In this document: positions 34,351 to 47,519 of the stretch, one piece after another
Layout: every line of letters starts with the position of its first letter
Position numbering within the stretch: position 1 is the first letter of the stretch
Source of the DNA: Leptoclinus maculatus
Lineage: Eukaryota > Chordata > Actinopteri > Perciformes > Stichaeidae
Assembly (NCBI GenBank): GCA_032191485.1
Contig: JAVDOI010000013.1
Location: 1,828,559-1,892,558 of the forward strand
Direction: 5' to 3'
Length of the DNA: 64,000 nucleotides
The notes under the pieces: generated by a model
The model's database searches: none
What the model saw: the letters and a program-made list of their open reading frames with translations, nothing else
What the model was told of the DNA's origin: nothing
Program-made: the position numbers and the translations under genes

Positions 34351-37300
34351 CTACTGCAGGAACTTTTTTTTTTTTCCTGATATTACCGTCGTGTCTTCTG
34401 AAAATAACTATAAATCACTTCAACACTATTCACTAAACTAAGACTGCCATTCATTCTGATTCATTCATTAGCGCTTTGACTGTGTGTGAACACACACCAA
34501 TATAGAAAAGAGATATATCCATCTGTTTAGTAAAACATGCAGGTAAACTTTAAAGTGTTCCATCTCAAGTCATGTCATGAAATCAGATGTTTTTCTCTAC
34601 ATTGAGGTTACCATGTATGAGTTTGGACTAATACTGCCCAGACATGGATACTGCAACATGTTTTAATCGTCTTTTTGTTTCGTGTGGGCAGATGCCTTGA
34701 AAGCGTTTACAGACCACGACCTTCGGTCAATGTGAGGCACAGAGAAGCTTCCCATGCCTGACATTATACAGGGCAAAAGGGCCCCGATTGTGATTTGCAC
34801 ACTTTGAAAATCAAATATTGGCTAAAGCTGCCATCCCAGTTGAAGGGGGAAGAACACATCCTGGGAAGGAATTAAAAGTTAAAAACGTGGCAGCATTGGG
34901 TCTGATGACTGGGACCTTGATCAAATATCGATTGTGTACAGTAGGGAGGTGAAACTGCTGAGAAATCCCAAATCTATACTGTGGAATTTGCGAGACGTGG
35001 GCCTCCATTATTTAATCACCAGTGCTTTGAGAGACATCGGCTCTCCAGTCAAGTCCCGACAGCTCCTCTTGAGAAGAAGGCCTGTAATGTGCAACTTTTC
35101 GATTTCCTTTCATTTCACCCAGAAAGTGTCCATTCAATCCCTGTACAGTGAAGAACACGGAGCTACTGCAGCATGAATAGCAGGTACTGGTATACGGTTT
35201 ATTACCACAGATCATGTTTAAAGTGTGAGAGAATGCCTACCTCTGAAACCACGCATGGAAATGTGGAATATGAATATGAACCTCATGATATAAGTCCCAT
35301 TCCATGTAGTGGGCTCCATGTGTAAGGGACATTTTTCCTAAAATGTGTTAATCCTGAGAATTTATTTTCATGACCGTTTCAAAATCAAAGGTTTTGTCAG
35401 GGACCATGAACCTAGATGTGACTGGGTGTTTTTCTCGTCTTTGTTATTTTAGTGGTGTGTGTGAATGAGAGAACAGGTTGTGCGTTTTCAGTGTGTGTGT
35501 GTGTGTGTGAGAATGCATTGATATGCTAGGGAAATGGATCAACAGAAGAAAGCCTGAAGGCCCCGTTCTCATGAGGCCTTCATTATGTGGGGACCTCAGG
35601 TAATTAATGAACTATCAACAACCTCTTTAGTTGGTGAATTATACGCTGAGACAATATGAATTCACTTAAACCACCGATGGCCTGGATACAGCACATTTAC
35701 ATTTGTCCCTGTGTGATTTAATGCAACAAAAAAAGTCCTGAATAATATATTCAAAACCTTCCCTTCTTTCACTAAAGCCTCAGTTGCTCATATCCGGGGA
35801 CACAGAGAACCAGCAGGTGTACAACAGAAAGACAAATACACCGTTTAACACACAATGTTGTAATTATATATGACAAGAATTAAGCTGACATGGGGCTTTA
35901 ATATCGATGCTGTGAGAATAGAGCTTAATGACCAACACCATATAGGAAAGCCAGCTAATATATATATTGTTTCTTGTCAATCAAAACAAAGGTCAGAAGA
36001 AAGCCCATGAAACGATATTAAGGCCTTTGGATGTTTGGAGTTGGATCCGTCTACACTAGGAGACGCTTCTCCTGACTGTCCTTGCACGGTGGGAAACGTT
36101 TCACAAAGTTTGTCACTTGAGTTATTTCTCCTCCAGTAATATACGCTTGAAACCAGCTGCCAATCCAATTTCAATAGGGTGGGGAAAGTAGCGCGTCACC
36201 CCCCCAGAGGAGTTCGGAACCGTCTTCAAAGAAAGAGAAGTTACCGCTGGCGCACAACACTTATTGCAGTTTATGAAAAATCCTTTCCCAAAAGGCTCAG
36301 ATGTCCACCGTGCACTTCGTGTGAACTGAGCCCTGAAAGAGTAAATGCATGAAACAGATAAATAAGTAAACACACACTGATATTTATATTCTCTGTCTGT
36401 ATATACCCACCTCCTTTCATACTGTTGGGACCAGCTTCAAACAAGGTGAAAAGATGCATCCCTTCAAGACTTCAAAAGTGCATTTGATATTCTCAAGCTG
36501 GACATTTGGCACATTAATAATTGACTGTGTGATTTTATTATTTAAAAATGAACGGATGTCTCTTCTTCCAGGACTGTTTTTACTTTTCATCATCTTCACG
36601 TGCAAGCAGGTCGAGCATCAAGACGGCAACACGCGGCGTAATAACGGGGAAGCTGTCAAAACAGCACACGCTCCACTTCTTGATTTCTTCCAAAAGCCCT
36701 CCTCTGCTTTGTGCTGCTTTGAGGACCATAATGCAATTGCCCCCCCCCCCCCCCCCCCGCCCCCCACTATGGAAGGGTGAGGTGATGAAAGGGCTGTGAT
36801 GGTGAATGACTCAAGTGGTCCTCTGCACTGTTCACTGTGTGACCCGTAACATTGTCTGCATTGGACGAAGGCCACAGCACCTATTATCTACTATTCCTTT
36901 TTGATTTTACATCATAACTCTCAATGACTTTATGAGGAACTCAATGAGTTTCGACCGCAGGGACCAGGGTCTAAATTAGGTTCCAGGGATAATTCACCTC
37001 CCCCCAACAAAAAGGCCCTGGTTGGGGGGTTGTAGTCTTTGAAAATACAGGAACTTACAGGGTGGGGTTTGCAGGGATGACTGTTGCTCATTAGTCACAC
37101 ACAGCTCCGCTGCTTTGAACCGCTTCACTCATAAAACAAGGACGCAATTAAGTATCGATTCAGCACACTTCCAGGATGAGGGGTGAGCATTTATCGCCGT
37201 TTGATAACGTATAATAAAGTTAAGCGTTCCTCTCGACTCATTTTCAAAAATTCAAAAAGAGATCATGCGAGCAGCTGAGAGGGCGAGCGGGAGACAAAAG

Positions 37301-37583
37301 AAAGACAGTGCGGCGGCGTTGTGAATGACAGGCCGAAAAAAAAAAAGCTATTTTCCTATTGTTTCATGGCGGTTACGTTCTAAAGCAGGAATAAATCACC
37401 ATCAAACACTCCACAGATGAGTGGAGACGGACCCTCTTGGTTTCATTTTTCTCCTCTGCATTTCATCCCCTACATCAGTGAATACTACGCTGCAGTATAT
37501 GTCATCACACTGAGACTAAAACCGGAGCTTTATTGATGTTTTTTAGATGAAATGGGGCGGACACTTTACTGTGCGTTTGCCCC
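34351..37583. other. non-coding stretch with (GT)n and long poly-C
   Basis: Holds (GT)n at 35491-35509 and a nineteen-C run at 36740-36758 continuing with one G to 36765. Several short overlapping frames at 34811-35215 and 35977-36875 have no recognised product; those at 36454-36875 run through the poly-C tract as proline or glycine runs. No repeat family is assigned. Confidence 0.55.
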
Positions 37584-38087
37584 AGGCGGCAACCTCCTGT
37601 TGAAGAGTGAAGCCAACGCAGAAGAGTCTTAAAACTTGTATTCTCTCTACTGTCCACCAGGGGGCGACTCCTCTGGTTGTATAGAAGTCTATGAGAAAAT
37701 GACTCTACTTCTCTCTTGATTTATTACCTCAGTAAACATTGTAAACATGAGTTTATGGTCTCAATCTCTAGTTTCAAGTCTTCTTCAATACAGCATGATG
37801 TTCATTTAGTAAGTGATGGTCCATTTAGAGTCAAACAGACCATAAAGCAGGGGATGCTTTAGGGGCGGGGCTACACAGTGATTGACAGGTCACTGCTGCT
37901 ACGTCACTTGTCGGCCGTCAAAATATGGTCACTTCCGTTCATTGGTTGCAAAAAACACAGGTTGGCGGCGGCCGTAATCCAAGATGGCGACGGCCGAAAC
38001 GCTGAACTGGAAGCTTTAAAACGGTAGTCCACGAACCAACAGGTGAGGCCGCGATGACTACGTCCACTTCTTCTCTACTGTGTATGA
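37584..38087 (+). mobile_element. near full-length percomorph interspersed repeat (AAGATGGCGRC / GATTGACAGGTC family), copy 1
   Basis: Landmarks in order are GGCAACCTCCTGTTGAAGAG, CACCAGGGGGCGACTCCTCT, AGTCTATGAGAAAATGACTC, CAGTAAACATTGTAAACATG, AAGTCTTCTTCAATACAGC, GGGGCGGGGCTAC, GTGATTGACAGGTC, CCAAGATGGCGACGGCC and GACTACGTCC. This is the order of a repeat I know from many percomorph genomes. The copy spans about 500 bp, is non-coding and seems to reach both usual ends. A second, diverged copy lies inverted at 41040-41405. I cannot give a certain class or library name. Confidence 0.7.
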
Positions 38088-39079
38088 TTTACCCCTGCAG
38101 CCCTCGCATGTGATGCTGCTTTTTCACACGTCTTATCTTAGCTCGCTATAGAAACACAGACAGCAATGGGCTAAAAGGAACCTTTTAGTTAATTAAAAAG
38201 TAGTCCCGGGACTACAAATGAGCAGGAACTTCTTCTTCAGAAAATAATTTACCAACAACAGGCTACATTCTGCTGAGAAGGCAAGTCTGTACTGCACTGG
38301 ACCGCCCGAGGTGAAAATGGATGCAACTGAATGTGAGACTGCGCAGCCTTGCAAAAGAACATAAATCTCTGAACATCTGCGCTGAAAGAAAAAGAACATA
38401 TAAAATATGTATTAGACTTGTTGTTCAGCTAGAGGGGCTACCACTTTGGCTGCATTCATTTGACAGATTGCGCCTGAACATATTTGCTTAGACGGTGTTG
38501 CTGTTTTCATTTATTTATTTTATCATTTAGATTTTTTTTCATTGTTCTACATGTTCTCCGAGGGCAGATCTTACTTTCTCGTCTCCTTTCACCTGGACTT
38601 TAGCATTATTGATTCATTTTTTATCTGATTACACGCTCTCTCTCCGTTTTTGCCCGAGGACGGAGTAGACTGGCCAGTTTGCTGCTTCCACTCAAAAAAA
38701 GCGCCACATAAATCAAACCATGAGTGGATTTGTTTTGATTAGAGGAGCAACACAATCAGCCGAGAAAAACAGCCATCAGCTGTGCAGGAAGTCACCGGCG
38801 GTTGCCACACAACCCCACACTGACCTACGGTACGCATGTGTTAGCAGCCGATTACAAAAAGAGGTGAAGCGCCCTCCAGGAACCTCTCGCCTCCACTGAC
38901 GGGACAGAACCAGCAGCACGGGGAGCTCTTCAGGAACAGATAATGAAGGTTACAGGTGCATGCGTTTATTTTGATTTATTTTTGCCAGTCAAATGTCCTC
39001 AAATGTTCATGTTCATCTCCTTTTTTTTCAGTTTCTATCAGGTAATGAAAAGATGTTCCATGGTGCATTTTCCAGTGTT
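38088..39079. other. non-coding stretch, nothing assigned
   Basis: Contains a TTAGTTAATTAAAAAGTAGT piece near 38185 that may be repeat-derived, and short T/A runs. No gene is supported. Confidence 0.5.
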
Positions 39080-39151
39080 TTTATTTAGACAAAGCAATCA
39101 ATTAATTAATCAGCTGATTTATGGATTGAAAAAATAATATTAGTTGCAGTG
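39080..39151 (+). repeat. AT-rich MITE-like repeat, copy 2 (3' end fragment)
   Basis: AGACAAAGCAATCAATTAAT, then TAATCAGCTGATTTATGG, then AAAAAATAATATTAGTTGC. This matches the terminal part of the family also seen at 5676-5870 and 60179-60355. Confidence 0.45.
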
Positions 39152-40730
39152 TTAATCTTTATACACGACGCCGTTTGATTTGTAAAGATATTACAAATAA
39201 ATCAAATGTTGTTTTTGCCCTAAACTAAAGCTGGTTAATATTCTGCATTGCATCTCTCCACTTCGTCACTTCTCCTTCCCTCCCCTCCTAACCCAATGGA
39301 CATCTTTTCCTTTTCTTAAATGTGTTTCATTACCGCGGTTTTTCTCTGAGCCTTTCACACTTTTGAACTGACACATTCTGGCCTGGCTGACAGAGACCAA
39401 TTAGTGAGCGGAAGGTTGAACAGCTTGAGACCTGAGGCTGCCAACACTGCTATTTAGTGCCTGTTGGAGGAAACCATTCGATAATGATCCCACACTCAAC
39501 ATCACCATAAGCCGAGTCCTATAATCACCAGACCCCCTTATTGGGAAGGCTGGACCGGTTCACGGCAGGTCATAGAAGAATATCTTTAAAGCCATACCAA
39601 GGTGCTGTGCAGTAGCACATACTGTGCCCCCAGCAGAGCCTGTGGACATTTACAGCATGTATCAGAGTCTGTATCCGTGTTTGATCGCCTCAATGGGAAA
39701 ACACACGAGGATTGAAATCTCCTGTTCGCGATGAGCTTTCAAGCAGCAACGGCGTTATTTGTCCTGCACAAGCCTGTTGGTGTTAGTGGAGAATGCCTGT
39801 GATTTCCCTTGAAACAGAGGCATAAATACAGAACATCTAAAAACTTGATTTCCTTTGGTAAATAAAAAAAAAAAAAAGAAGAAGATTTAAAATGCTCTTG
39901 CATGTAAGGAGATCACACACTGTGTTTCCTCAAAGAGCCCGAATATCCAGAGCTTGTTTCCTTCTTACTATGATACACAAATGTGTGTCAGTGGGTGGAA
40001 AAAAAAGTACTATGAATTATGTTCACAGCCAAGGACCATATCAAATGATATTCCACTATTAGCTTACACATTCAGAGGCAACAGAAAGTCCCAGTAGCCC
40101 CTGGTGGAGATTACAGAAAGAAATTGGGTGGCATTTTTAGCAAAGCACCCACTCCATCTGTGGCATTTTTTTTTTTATTTCATTATATTTTCAGATTTCC
40201 CTGCAGAAATGATATAAACGAAGAATATCGCCCTTTTTTCTATTTGCCACACATGTTGACCGCTGATATACAATGTATGCCTAATGGATTGGACGGCTGA
40301 TTTAGCCTACTGCATGATGCAAACCACACGCTGACATGCTTGTTTTGATGAATTTGGGGGGAAATATGTTTTACGGTCAGACAGATGTGGCTCAGTATAA
40401 AACACACAAAAAAAACAGCTGGCAGTGAAAGAACTAGCTGCATGTACTCTGATGTGTTTATGAGTTGTACTAATGAAATACAGCAGGTGAGACGAGTTTA
40501 TGAAGCTCAGTGTTTATTCTCAAAACTTTAGGGTCCCTTGTTTTTTTATTTTATTATATTGTATTTTTGTATCCCTGGTGGAAACAGCAGCAGGAGAAGG
40601 TGAAGGCGGTCATCTGCTTGCACTGGTATCATAATTACATTTTTAAAAAACGGTGTCTCCCGCTCTCGTTATCTGTTTCTCCCCGTGTGTGCATGCAAAA
40701 CAATCCAGCTGGATATTAATTTAAGCCCTG
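39152..40730. other. non-coding stretch, nothing assigned
   Basis: A and T runs lie near 39865-39877 and 40165-40176. Open frames at 40240-40443 and 40510-40719 show no recognised product. Confidence 0.55.
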
Positions 40731-40920
40731 CTTGCCAAGTTTGGCGAATGCAGCGGTGCTACAACAGCATCATTCTGGCTTTAATGACTCGGCGCCAAAT
40801 AAATTAGACTGACAGCAATTTATTGACCCAATTTTGAAACAGAATTGCTGGAATCATCTTCAGTAACAAATTGGGCTCTGGATGGTAACTGCTGCAGAGC
40901 TACCTTGTGTGTCTGTAATA
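40731..40920. promoter_or_regulatory. possible conserved non-coding element
   Basis: A repeat-free stretch with GCCAAGTTTGGCGAATGC (NFI-like TTGGC half-sites), CTTTAATGACTCGGCGCC and CAAATAAATTAGACTGAC. The call rests on motif content only. Confidence 0.2.
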
Positions 40921-41039
40921 TCCAAGCTACTCATGAGTGATGTGCAGGGCTCAGCACTTTTCTGGTTTTTGCACGGTTTTTATTTAAAAAAATATAAAAT
41001 AAAGTATTTTATATTTGATTATTATATTTGAACTAATCA

Positions 41040-41405
41040 ATCGGACTGCCGTTTTTCAGGCCTCGAGGTTTGGCATTTTGGCAGCCGCCATCTTGGTTTT
41101 GTGCGAACAGAAGTGACGTGAGAAGGTGGAGCAAAGTACAAGGTAAAGCTGAATGAGACAATTCTAGGTGACTAAACTGTTGTTATGCAATTAACTTTAT
41201 TAATGAACTGAAATCACACTGGGAAAGGGTTAAAGTTCTAAGACAACAACATGAACAACATCGTGTGAGCGACCTGTCAATCACAAGGTAGCCACGCCCT
41301 AAAGCATTCATGCTCTATTTCACTCTGAATGGAACCATCATTTGTATCACGCTGTATTGAAGAAGACTTTGAATTATTAAACACGTTTACAATGTTTACG
41401 GAGTT
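41040..41405 (-). mobile_element. percomorph interspersed repeat, inverted diverged copy 2
   Basis: Read on the minus strand the order is GTAAACATTGTAAACGTG, AAGTCTTCTTCAATACAGCG, GCTTTAGGGCGTGGCTACC, GTGATTGACAGGTCGC, AACCAAGATGGCGGCTGCC and AAACGGCAGTCC. This is the same order as 37738-38035. The 5' portion with CACCAGGGGGCG is missing, so the copy is truncated. The middle has an unrelated-looking AT-rich stretch (about 41130-41250), either strongly diverged or an insertion. Confidence 0.65.
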
Positions 41406-41895
41406 TTTTATTCCGTATTTCCACGATTCAGCCGTTCCACTTCAATAACAAATAAATGTCCTTCCTGTCTCCTACACCTAAAGGGGCATCAATGTATTGA
41501 CATTTCTTTGTGGTTAAAGTGTGTTAAATATTGCTACTATCAGGTCAACCACCATGACTGAACACTTTCCCCTGAATAAATCGTTATATATGTGCTATTA
41601 AAACAGAACACATTTTATATGTTTCTGTATACACTTTATTCATATTACTACAACACCTAGACGGGGACCGAGCCTGGAGCTAAATGCTGCATTTCAGCTG
41701 AACGACGAAGCGTTCGCTCAATGTCAGTTATATGCAAAACACACTTGAAACAACACCGTGGCAATCCTGATGAATTCGCCATGTTCAGTTACATGAGAGA
41801 ATATCACTGGCTGTGGGGAGGCAGGACAAATTCTGCTTAAACACATCTGTTGATTGGCCACACCGTGGGAATTCAGAGAACAATAACCCTGTGAA

Positions 41896-41926
<31 letters not shown>

Positions 41927-42925
41927 GATGAAGGGATCTAAATCCGTGCCGTGGACAAACAGGAAAGCCGTTTCCCTGGCATCGCTCTCCCCTCAGAGAT
42001 TACATGTCTAACGTTTTCATCATAACATCCAAGTTGGCTCGCCGCCGTTAACAGGACAGACCTCAGTACTTATCCCGTCACATTGCAGTGGCCAGAAAAA
42101 ACAGACCGCAGTGGAGCCACCGTGTCATCCACACACTATCCACGCTTTGCAAACAACACGGTACAAGTACGCGGCCACAAGTCCGAATGCATTCAAATGA
42201 GTTAACTCCGACGGGAGGACGGTGGTACTTTTATGCAGCAGCAAAATACTCTCAATAGGATCACGTGTGGGGCCGTGGGCTGCAGTCAGGTGGACAGCAC
42301 GGAGAGCTAATATACTGGAGCTGCAGAGCACAATTCAGAGCCAGAGGTGAGGCGAGGCGGTCTCTGCACCGCGGCCCTCCCGGCTGTTCTGCACGTCCTC
42401 ATTCTCTCGTTCAATATACCTCCACCTCTGCAGGCGAGAGCCCGTATACCGGCCGCTTCATCTCTCCACAGTATTTAATACGTTTCTTCCTTCACCCACT
42501 CCCACTCCGTTTGCCAAACGCTTGCTTGACAACACATCCCTCAGCCTTTTGCAGCAGACAAGTAATATGGGCTCATTTCGCAGCAGCCCCGTGGCACTGA
42601 CAGCAGTGGGCTTGTGTCTGCCAGAAGTGATTACTTGCAAAGATCGCTGATCAAATTGTCAAATCACCCAAACTTTGAGACAGTTTTCACTCCTACCTGC
42701 AAAAAAAAAAAAATGTCCACCCCATTTCATCCGAGGGGCGATTATCTGCGACATCCACATTGTAGCAGACTAAGTCTGATCGCTCGAAATCAAATTGCTC
42801 GTTAAACCAATATTTTTCACGCATGACAATACATTCAATGTTCAATATATCTCAGACGAGAATAATTCTTCCACTCATTGTTATCTATCTTCGGCTTGCT
42901 TTTATCCTCATCAGGAGAACATGCG
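41406..42925. other. non-coding stretch with (TG)n at 41901-41926
   Basis: Thirteen TG units lie at 41901-41926. The plus frame at 42265-42600 (111 codons) has no recognised domain and overlaps minus-strand frames. A CpG-rich patch at 42340-42460 is visible but lacks a convincing donor. Confidence 0.5.
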
Positions 42926-43165
42926 GCCGGCCTCTCTCAAATAAGCGTTTTAATCTCTTTCATTAGCTCGGCATTACAGCTCGGAGAAACTGATTAGACG
43001 TCTCATTCCGAGTGCCTCGGCTGATTGTTGTTAATGGCAACCTGTATTGCCGGGGCATTGTGAGAGCGAGCGCTCGGCTCTCTGGAACACATGGCTGTTT
43101 TTAATTAGCGCTCCACACAGATCAATGCTGCACTGGTACCGCGATCAGTATTCAGTATTTTGAGT
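42926..43165. promoter_or_regulatory. possible enhancer-like element
   Basis: This is 240 bp without simple repeats, with cores CTTTCATTAGCTCGG, AACTGATTAGACG, TTGTTAATGGC and TTTTAATTAGCGC (TAATTAG at about 43102-43108), and palindromic GAGCGAGCGCTCGG. Its mixed GC content with homeodomain cores fits a developmental enhancer. No comparison is available. Confidence 0.25.
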
Positions 43166-45030
43166 TTTCCCTTAAAAAGCACTCCTGATCGTTGCGCCTC
43201 GGGTCTTGATTGTGAAGGGCCCGTGTGTGCGAGCGGGCTTAATCAAAGATGCTTTGGCTCTGATTTAACACTTTAGATGTGAGTGAGTTCTCAGAATCAA
43301 ATGCGACTGCGAATGCACTGAGTTGTTGATATCCTAAATGTTGTTTCCGACCGGTTCCCTGATAACGAGATGGCTTTCTCCAAGCACACGTGTTGTATGT
43401 GGCAATAGTGATTATGTCGATATGAAATGTTCCTCTTGGAGATATCCGTCATCCATATAATGCATGAATGACTTAAATAGCTGTATAATGCAATAACAAT
43501 ACATTGTAAATCAACTTGTCATTATTTCTCCATTAGAGGGGAAATATATGAAGATGTTCTGGTATTACCAGCAATTTAATATCTTGTGAACAGAAAACGA
43601 TATTCTTCTGGCCACTCATCATCATGCAATCACAAAACACATTCAAATTAAAAACCTAGTAGTTTAGATTAGTCCTCACTGATGCAAGGTACGCTTGATG
43701 TAAAGGACACCACGAGCAGGAGTCCCGATGCACAGATGTGGTGCATGCGTTGCAGGATGACGGCCGTGTCTCTCTCTCTCTCTGCTGGTAATTGCAGGAC
43801 GTCAAGAGAGCAGGAGGCAGACCGGGGCTCCAGATGCCCCCTTCTGGGCCAGACCTCCCTCAGGACAGGCTGGTCTCGTCTTGAGCTGCATCAGCCGGCG
43901 AGAGGCAGACTGGTGATTCCATTAACTTAGCCCACTAATAGGAACTCCACCTGGGTCCTTGTTGTCCTGCATCCACATCCACATCCATCCGCCCCGACCC
44001 CCCCCTTCCTCCACAGTCATGCTCCAGAAAAATAAGTGGAGTGGAAAAGAAGGACATGAATCAATTATTAGAGTCCGATGTGAATATTTCAGCTACATAG
44101 ATGTCTCTTCTCCACCTAGCCCGATGGACTGTACCGCTGGTCCACACGCTGTGAAACAACACTGGAGAGTTACGCCAAACAGAATAAGGAAAATGATCAA
44201 CGTAAAAAATCACTATCATCTAATGCCTTAACATGCACACGTATTGTATATCCTTTAATATACACTAGTGGCAATAGAGACGTTTGATAAAACCACCTTT
44301 TAGCTTTTAGGATGCAGACTTGTATCTTTCCTTCTCCTTTCATATCTGATGCCCTCCTATAGTTACTCTAATACATACTGTAGTTGCCCAAAGGCAGTTT
44401 AAAGAGAAGAAAAATGAACCATCGTACTCCTCTGGTGGCCAATTAAAGTTAACAGATAAACCAAATGCAATTAATTTCGAATTATTACTGTGCATTAGTG
44501 TTACAGTGCGCACACTCCCTTAGCTCATCAACAATTCATTCATTAGCAATATTTCAATAGTTAAATCAAATATGTGGGTATGGCTTTGTCCTGTGAAACG
44601 AAAGTCTACTATACAAGTTGTACTGTCGTCAAACAAATCCCCGTTGATGTTTTCACACTCATCTGTAACTCTGAGAAGGTGGGAGGAAACTGAGATTTGG
44701 GGACACATCAGGGATTTCATCAGTCCTCCTTTTACTTCCTTGTTTCAATGTTGAAATGCCATTTCAAGAAGTCTGAACTGCATTTGCACGGAATGCTACT
44801 ATCCAAATAAACTACAACAGCCTAACTCATCAACCATGATGTAATTGGTTGGTTTGTCAGTTACGCTGCATACGCTGTGTGCTACACATGAAGAAATGAA
44901 GCCGATGTTTTCTGTGTCTGTTCCAGAAGGTTATGTTTTCACAAATGGAGCCTCCAACAAGTCGGCAGCGCCCTGTAACGTATCATGACCTTCAATTAGA
45001 AGTCATTCAGTCCTTTGTGTGGACTGAAGG
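43166..45030. other. non-coding stretch, nothing assigned
   Basis: A (TC)7 tract lies at 43770-43783. Plus frames at 43682-43930 and 43959-44231 have no recognised product. Confidence 0.5.
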
Positions 45031-45104
45031 CAATCTCTCTCTCTGTCTCTCGCTCTCTCTCTCCCTCCCTCTCTCTCTCTCTCTCCCTCCCTCCCCTGCA
45101 GGCG
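45031..45104 (+). repeat. (CT)n-rich tract ending in CCCTGCAG
   Basis: About 65 bases of CT and CCCT repeats are followed by CCCTGCAGGCG. This would make an excellent polypyrimidine tract and acceptor, but the frames after it close within 17-22 codons and no donor is obvious. I call it a simple repeat. Confidence 0.8.
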
Positions 45105-46753
45105 TACTTGTGTGGGACACTTGTGCGTCCCGTTCAGCAGTTGGCCGGTCTGAAACGCCCTGATTGACGCCTGACTCTGAGCATCCGTTCCACCTCTTGC
45201 TTAGCTGAGCCCGTGCCAAGAGGATTAAAAATTGAGTCCTCTCGGGCCACGCCATGCCATCTGGACAGGGTTGATCTGGGAGCATGGTTGTCAGCCAGGC
45301 ATGCTGAGTGTATAAAATGCTGCATAACTACATCAAATACAGCTTTCAGCTTTTTCTTCAGCTTTTAAAAGTGTCATTTACACACAATTTAGTGTTCCTT
45401 TTTTCCCCACACATTGCGTTCTCTTGACACTGCTTCCTCTGAGATTAGTTGTATTCATTTGATTCTTTTTTCTTTTACTTTCTGCCGACAATGGATATGG
45501 GATGATTAGTAAATTGGGAGTAAAAGCGGGAGTCTTCAGTGTAAAATGCCACCATGATTTCCTATCTTCAGATGCAGCGGATCTCGCTGTCAGACACTTT
45601 GCTATTTTTTTGTACGCTAATGGCCACCTGTCCTGAGATTTAAACAGGAAAGATAATACCATGTTTTCACAGGTGATTGTTGGAAATTGCTTTAATTTCA
45701 GTATAATCGAGATGGAGAATAAACCATAGCTTTTCACTTTTCACGTCATTTTAAGCAAAGGGAAGGAAAAAAATAGATTTTTTTTTTCCCTCATTGTGGT
45801 TCCTGTCCATCTTCAAGACAGTGAAAATGAAATATCGAGAGGACTAAATGCTAATGCCTCAATAACCTTTTCCATAGAGTGATGTGTGCCACCTTTGATT
45901 CCCCCCCCACCATATCAAGGTCTAATTTGAAAGGTTAAGACTGGCGCTTGATCCTCAAAAGCCAGGGAGATGCAAGATTACATCTGTGTTTGGCATTACC
46001 AAGTAGGAGTGCATTAAATCATGCAAAACATGAAAATAAGAGAATTTAGGTCATCGTCAGTGACAACTGCCAGACTTCAGAGAGACCCGTAAAGTTTTGA
46101 TGTTTTGATGATGTAATTCTTTCTCTGTTGGGAATAGCGGGGGAGGTGTTGGGTTTCTTTAACTCTTTCTCTGTGAGAGGTTACGGGTATTAGGAACCAG
46201 CTGGTGACCCAGACTGTTGCCCCTTCACCATCGGCTCACCTCAGACACGCTCCTTATCTCAATTTAATCCTGATCCTCTTCAAACTTAACACCAAAACAA
46301 ACTCTGACCAAAAACTAGTCTTGATCTTAAATGCCGTAAATACTCCCCCATAGATATTAATATAGGAGTCACCTTAAAGTAACCATTTCCTCTTGACTTG
46401 TGGACTTATTCCCTGTATTGACTGATGTTCCCAAACACAACCTTGAACATGTCTGGTGACTAACTTGTTAAACTTGTTAAACAGATGCGAGCGCATGTGG
46501 TACCCATGGATGGTTTTCCTGGAATATAACTCGCATAGAATAATAAAAATGCACGACTGCACCCACACATCGCCTCCCTTCTACTCCACTGGCGTTTTAA
46601 GTTGCGCTGAAACTAAAATGGGTTTATTTGCCATTTCAATATATGTCGTTTGTAAATGACATGCCTTGTGGGCTCCCTTTAAGGACAAAACATGGAACAC
46701 GATTGGTAGCGAAAAGCAGCACAGTAAAATGTTGTTGGTCTACACCAGCCGCT
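45105..46753. other. non-coding stretch, nothing assigned
   Basis: The minus-strand frame at 45378-45737 (119 codons) has no known domain. No repeat family is recognised. Confidence 0.5.
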
Positions 46754-46776
46754 CACACACACACACACACACACAC
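46754..46776 (+). repeat. (CA)n microsatellite
   Basis: About eleven CA units. Confidence 0.95.
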
Positions 46777-46978
46777 TCCTGTGAATATATACCAGTCGGG
46801 TTGCCATCGGGTATCTACTTATGTAAATGGCGGAAACCAAATTTGCATAAACGGTGGCCGATGAAAACATTTTATTTCAAATTGTATTAGCATAAAGCAG
46901 GAGGTGTCGGTTACCTTTAGCAGCGTGACGGTAACGCGCAGGATTTGGTTTAAACGGAACAAGTCTGTGTACATTACG

Positions 46979-46996
46979 CCCCCCCCCCCCCCCCCC
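46979..46996 (+). repeat. poly-C (18)
   Basis: Eighteen uninterrupted C. Confidence 0.95.
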
Positions 46997-47091
46997 TCGC
47001 TCTGCTGTCAGTCAAACAAGGAACAACAGACCCCAATCCAGAGCACCCCCAACCTTCCACAGGACATTACAGGATGTATCCTCAAAGATTA

Positions 47092-47092
47092 T

Positions 47093-47140
<48 letters not shown>
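47092..47140 (+). repeat. compound (TA)n(CA)n microsatellite
   Basis: About twelve TA units pass directly into about twelve CA units. This is the usual product of point change plus slippage within one alternating purine-pyrimidine tract. Confidence 0.97.
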
Positions 47141-47326
47141 TTTTCTTCATCCTTTCCTGGAAAAGATGAATTAACCTTCTTCTGACTGCGAAGAGAGAGA
47201 AGTTCTCTCATGTCAGTTGGGACATTAAAGGATCTGCAAGCACATGAACTCTGGACAAAAGAAGCATCTCTTAGTGTCTCTCCGATTAGAATATCCCCGG
47301 TGACCACAGCACACACCACTGGCTCC

Positions 47327-47348
47327 GTGTGTGTGTGTGTGTGTGTGT
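47327..47348 (+). repeat. (GT)n followed by a G-rich tract
   Basis: About eleven GT units, followed at about 47352-47367 by G7-T-G6. Confidence 0.95.
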
Positions 47349-47432
47349 CATTGGGGGGGTGGGGGGCTTGCTAGTTGGCTCTAATCTCCTTGATGATGAA
47401 GATCCCCCTGTGCTCAGGGGACCTAACAAGGA

Positions 47433-47458
47433 GGTGTGTGTGTGTGGGAGGGGGGGGG
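47433..47458 (+). repeat. (GT)n and poly-G tract
   Basis: About six GT units, then GGAG and nine G. Confidence 0.9.
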
Positions 47459-47519
47459 TGCCTCTACTGCTTTACGTCAATGCAATCACGACTGCTGCTC
47501 TCCACTGAGCCACCAGCGC

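Noticed and set aside
36454..36875. Frames with proline or glycine runs on both strands
   Set aside because: The runs are the translated poly-C tract at 36740-36765.
45031..45170. Strong pyrimidine tract with CCCTGCAG acceptor followed by a possible terminal exon
   Set aside because: All three frames after the AG close within about 22 codons and no polyadenylation signal or partner donor is evident.
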